64,000 nucleotides of DNA from Thiomicrospira sp. XS5. GTDB taxonomy: Bacteria > Pseudomonadota > Gammaproteobacteria > Thiomicrospirales > Thiomicrospiraceae. This document shows positions 63,765-64,000 of the stretch, piece by piece. Each line of letters starts with the position of its first letter. Position 1 is the first letter of the stretch. The position numbers were made by a program, and so were the translations under genes. Location: the NCBI RefSeq assembly GCF_001507555.1, contig NZ_LQBO01000001.1, positions 2,458,700 through 2,522,699 on the forward strand, in the 5' to 3' direction. Under the pieces are notes generated by a model, which saw only the letters and a list, made by a program, of their open reading frames with translations, did not search any database and was not told where the DNA came from.

Positions 63765-64000
63765 TCAGCTACGGGTAGCACCGTTACCAATTGTTAAAAC
63801 AGGTTCCACTTCTTTGTGTGGGCGAGCAATGATGTGCGCGGCTACCAAACCGTCACCAACACGTTCACAAGCGTCTGCTCCGGCACGAACCGCAGCGTTT
63901 ACCGCACCGGTTTCACCACGAACCATTACCGTGACGTAACCACCGCCAACAAACTCACGACTGACCAAACGGACTTCCGCCGCTTTCGTCATCGCATCCG
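63765..64000 (-). CDS. csoS1: Carboxysome shell protein CsoS1 (C-terminal part; start beyond the right edge)
   Basis: The visible part reads ADAMTKAAEVRLVSREFVGGGY, then GETGAVNAAVRAGADACERV and VAAHIIARPHKEVEPVL, the canonical BMC-domain CsoS1 sequence. The ATG at 63992 is internal (it is the Met of ADAMTKAAEV), so the gene continues past 64000. The protein forms hexameric shell tiles with central pores. The C terminus (TIGNGATRS) is slightly different from CsoS1A, as among paralogues. The 52-bp gap to the ferritin-like gene has no terminator. Confidence 0.95.
   Translation of the reverse strand, partial: DAMTKAAEVRLVSREFVGGGYVTVMVRGETGAVNAAVRAGADACERVGDGLVAAHIIARPHKEVEPVLTIGNGATRS

Overview
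The window reads as chromosome of a sulfur-oxidising, CO2-fixing gammaproteobacterium of the Thiomicrospira / Hydrogenovibrio / Thiomicrorhabdus type. The right end carries the distal part of an alpha-carboxysome locus (CsoS1 shell protein, ferritin-like protein, acRAF-like protein, McdB-like protein, PII-like protein, Ham1-type NTPase, CsoS1D, CbbR). Housekeeping genes such as glmS and the rsmI-lpoA-yraN set are also of gammaproteobacterial type. Genus assignment is inference from this gene order.

Layout. 1-8 kb (minus strand): a SapC-like gene, a complete type I secretion system (TolC-like, PrtD-like ABC, HlyD-like) and rmlA-C-D-B form one tight operon. 8-18 kb: a polyprenyl-phosphate sugar transferase, a second SapC gene, an acidic protein with three internal repeats, a 5'-nucleotidase lipoprotein, a GIY-YIG nuclease, a GT9-like transferase and a 2OG-Fe(II) oxygenase. 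18.9-22.2 kb: a 1107-residue secreted, S-layer-like protein. 22.7-24.2 kb: two small modules (a pair of tiny membrane proteins; a Phd/RelE-type toxin-antitoxin). 24.6-27.3 kb: FecR-domain protein plus outer-membrane barrel. 27.7-33 kb: Wzm/Wzt polysaccharide exporter, an acyltransferase-like protein and a large membrane protein. 33.5-40 kb: DUF4214/RTX secreted protein, gtrB, gtrA, a WbsX/RgpF glycan enzyme and a methyltransferase. 40-44.6 kb: CHASE2 adenylate cyclase, divergent Crp-type regulator, PhoD phosphatase. 45-59.4 kb: glmS, rsmI, lpoA, yraN, MNT/HEPN pair, methyltransferase, AddAB-like nuclease-helicase, chrA. 59.5-64 kb: cbbR and carboxysome genes.

How it may fit together. The left two thirds look like a cell-surface locus: type I secretion with at least two plausible substrates (18.9-22.2 kb and 33.5-34.9 kb), SapC proteins, dTDP-rhamnose synthesis and glycan assembly/export. 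Two Crp-type operators (TGTGA-N6-TCACA) lie at almost the same distance from a TATAAT box, one before the sugar transferase gene and one before the S-layer-like gene. The only Crp-type gene seen here sits next to a membrane adenylate cyclase, so cAMP control of the surface layer is a testable idea.

Two genome-scale signals stand out. (1) The palindrome CCAGGCCTGG occurs 17 times exactly (and five more with one end mismatch) in coding and intergenic DNA, far above chance, like the cyanobacterial HIP1. (2) Nearly every long intergenic gap is filled with about 25-30 bp hairpin monomers in three sequence types whose stem arms covary. They form arrays, two of which are tandemly amplified (148 bp and 159 bp units), and a GIY-YIG nuclease gene has its stop codon inside one. 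There are also a 273-bp MITE-like element that supplies the 3' end of a HEPN toxin gene, and a 163-bp imperfect palindrome with an internally deleted relative. I saw no tRNA, rRNA, CRISPR array or transposase gene.
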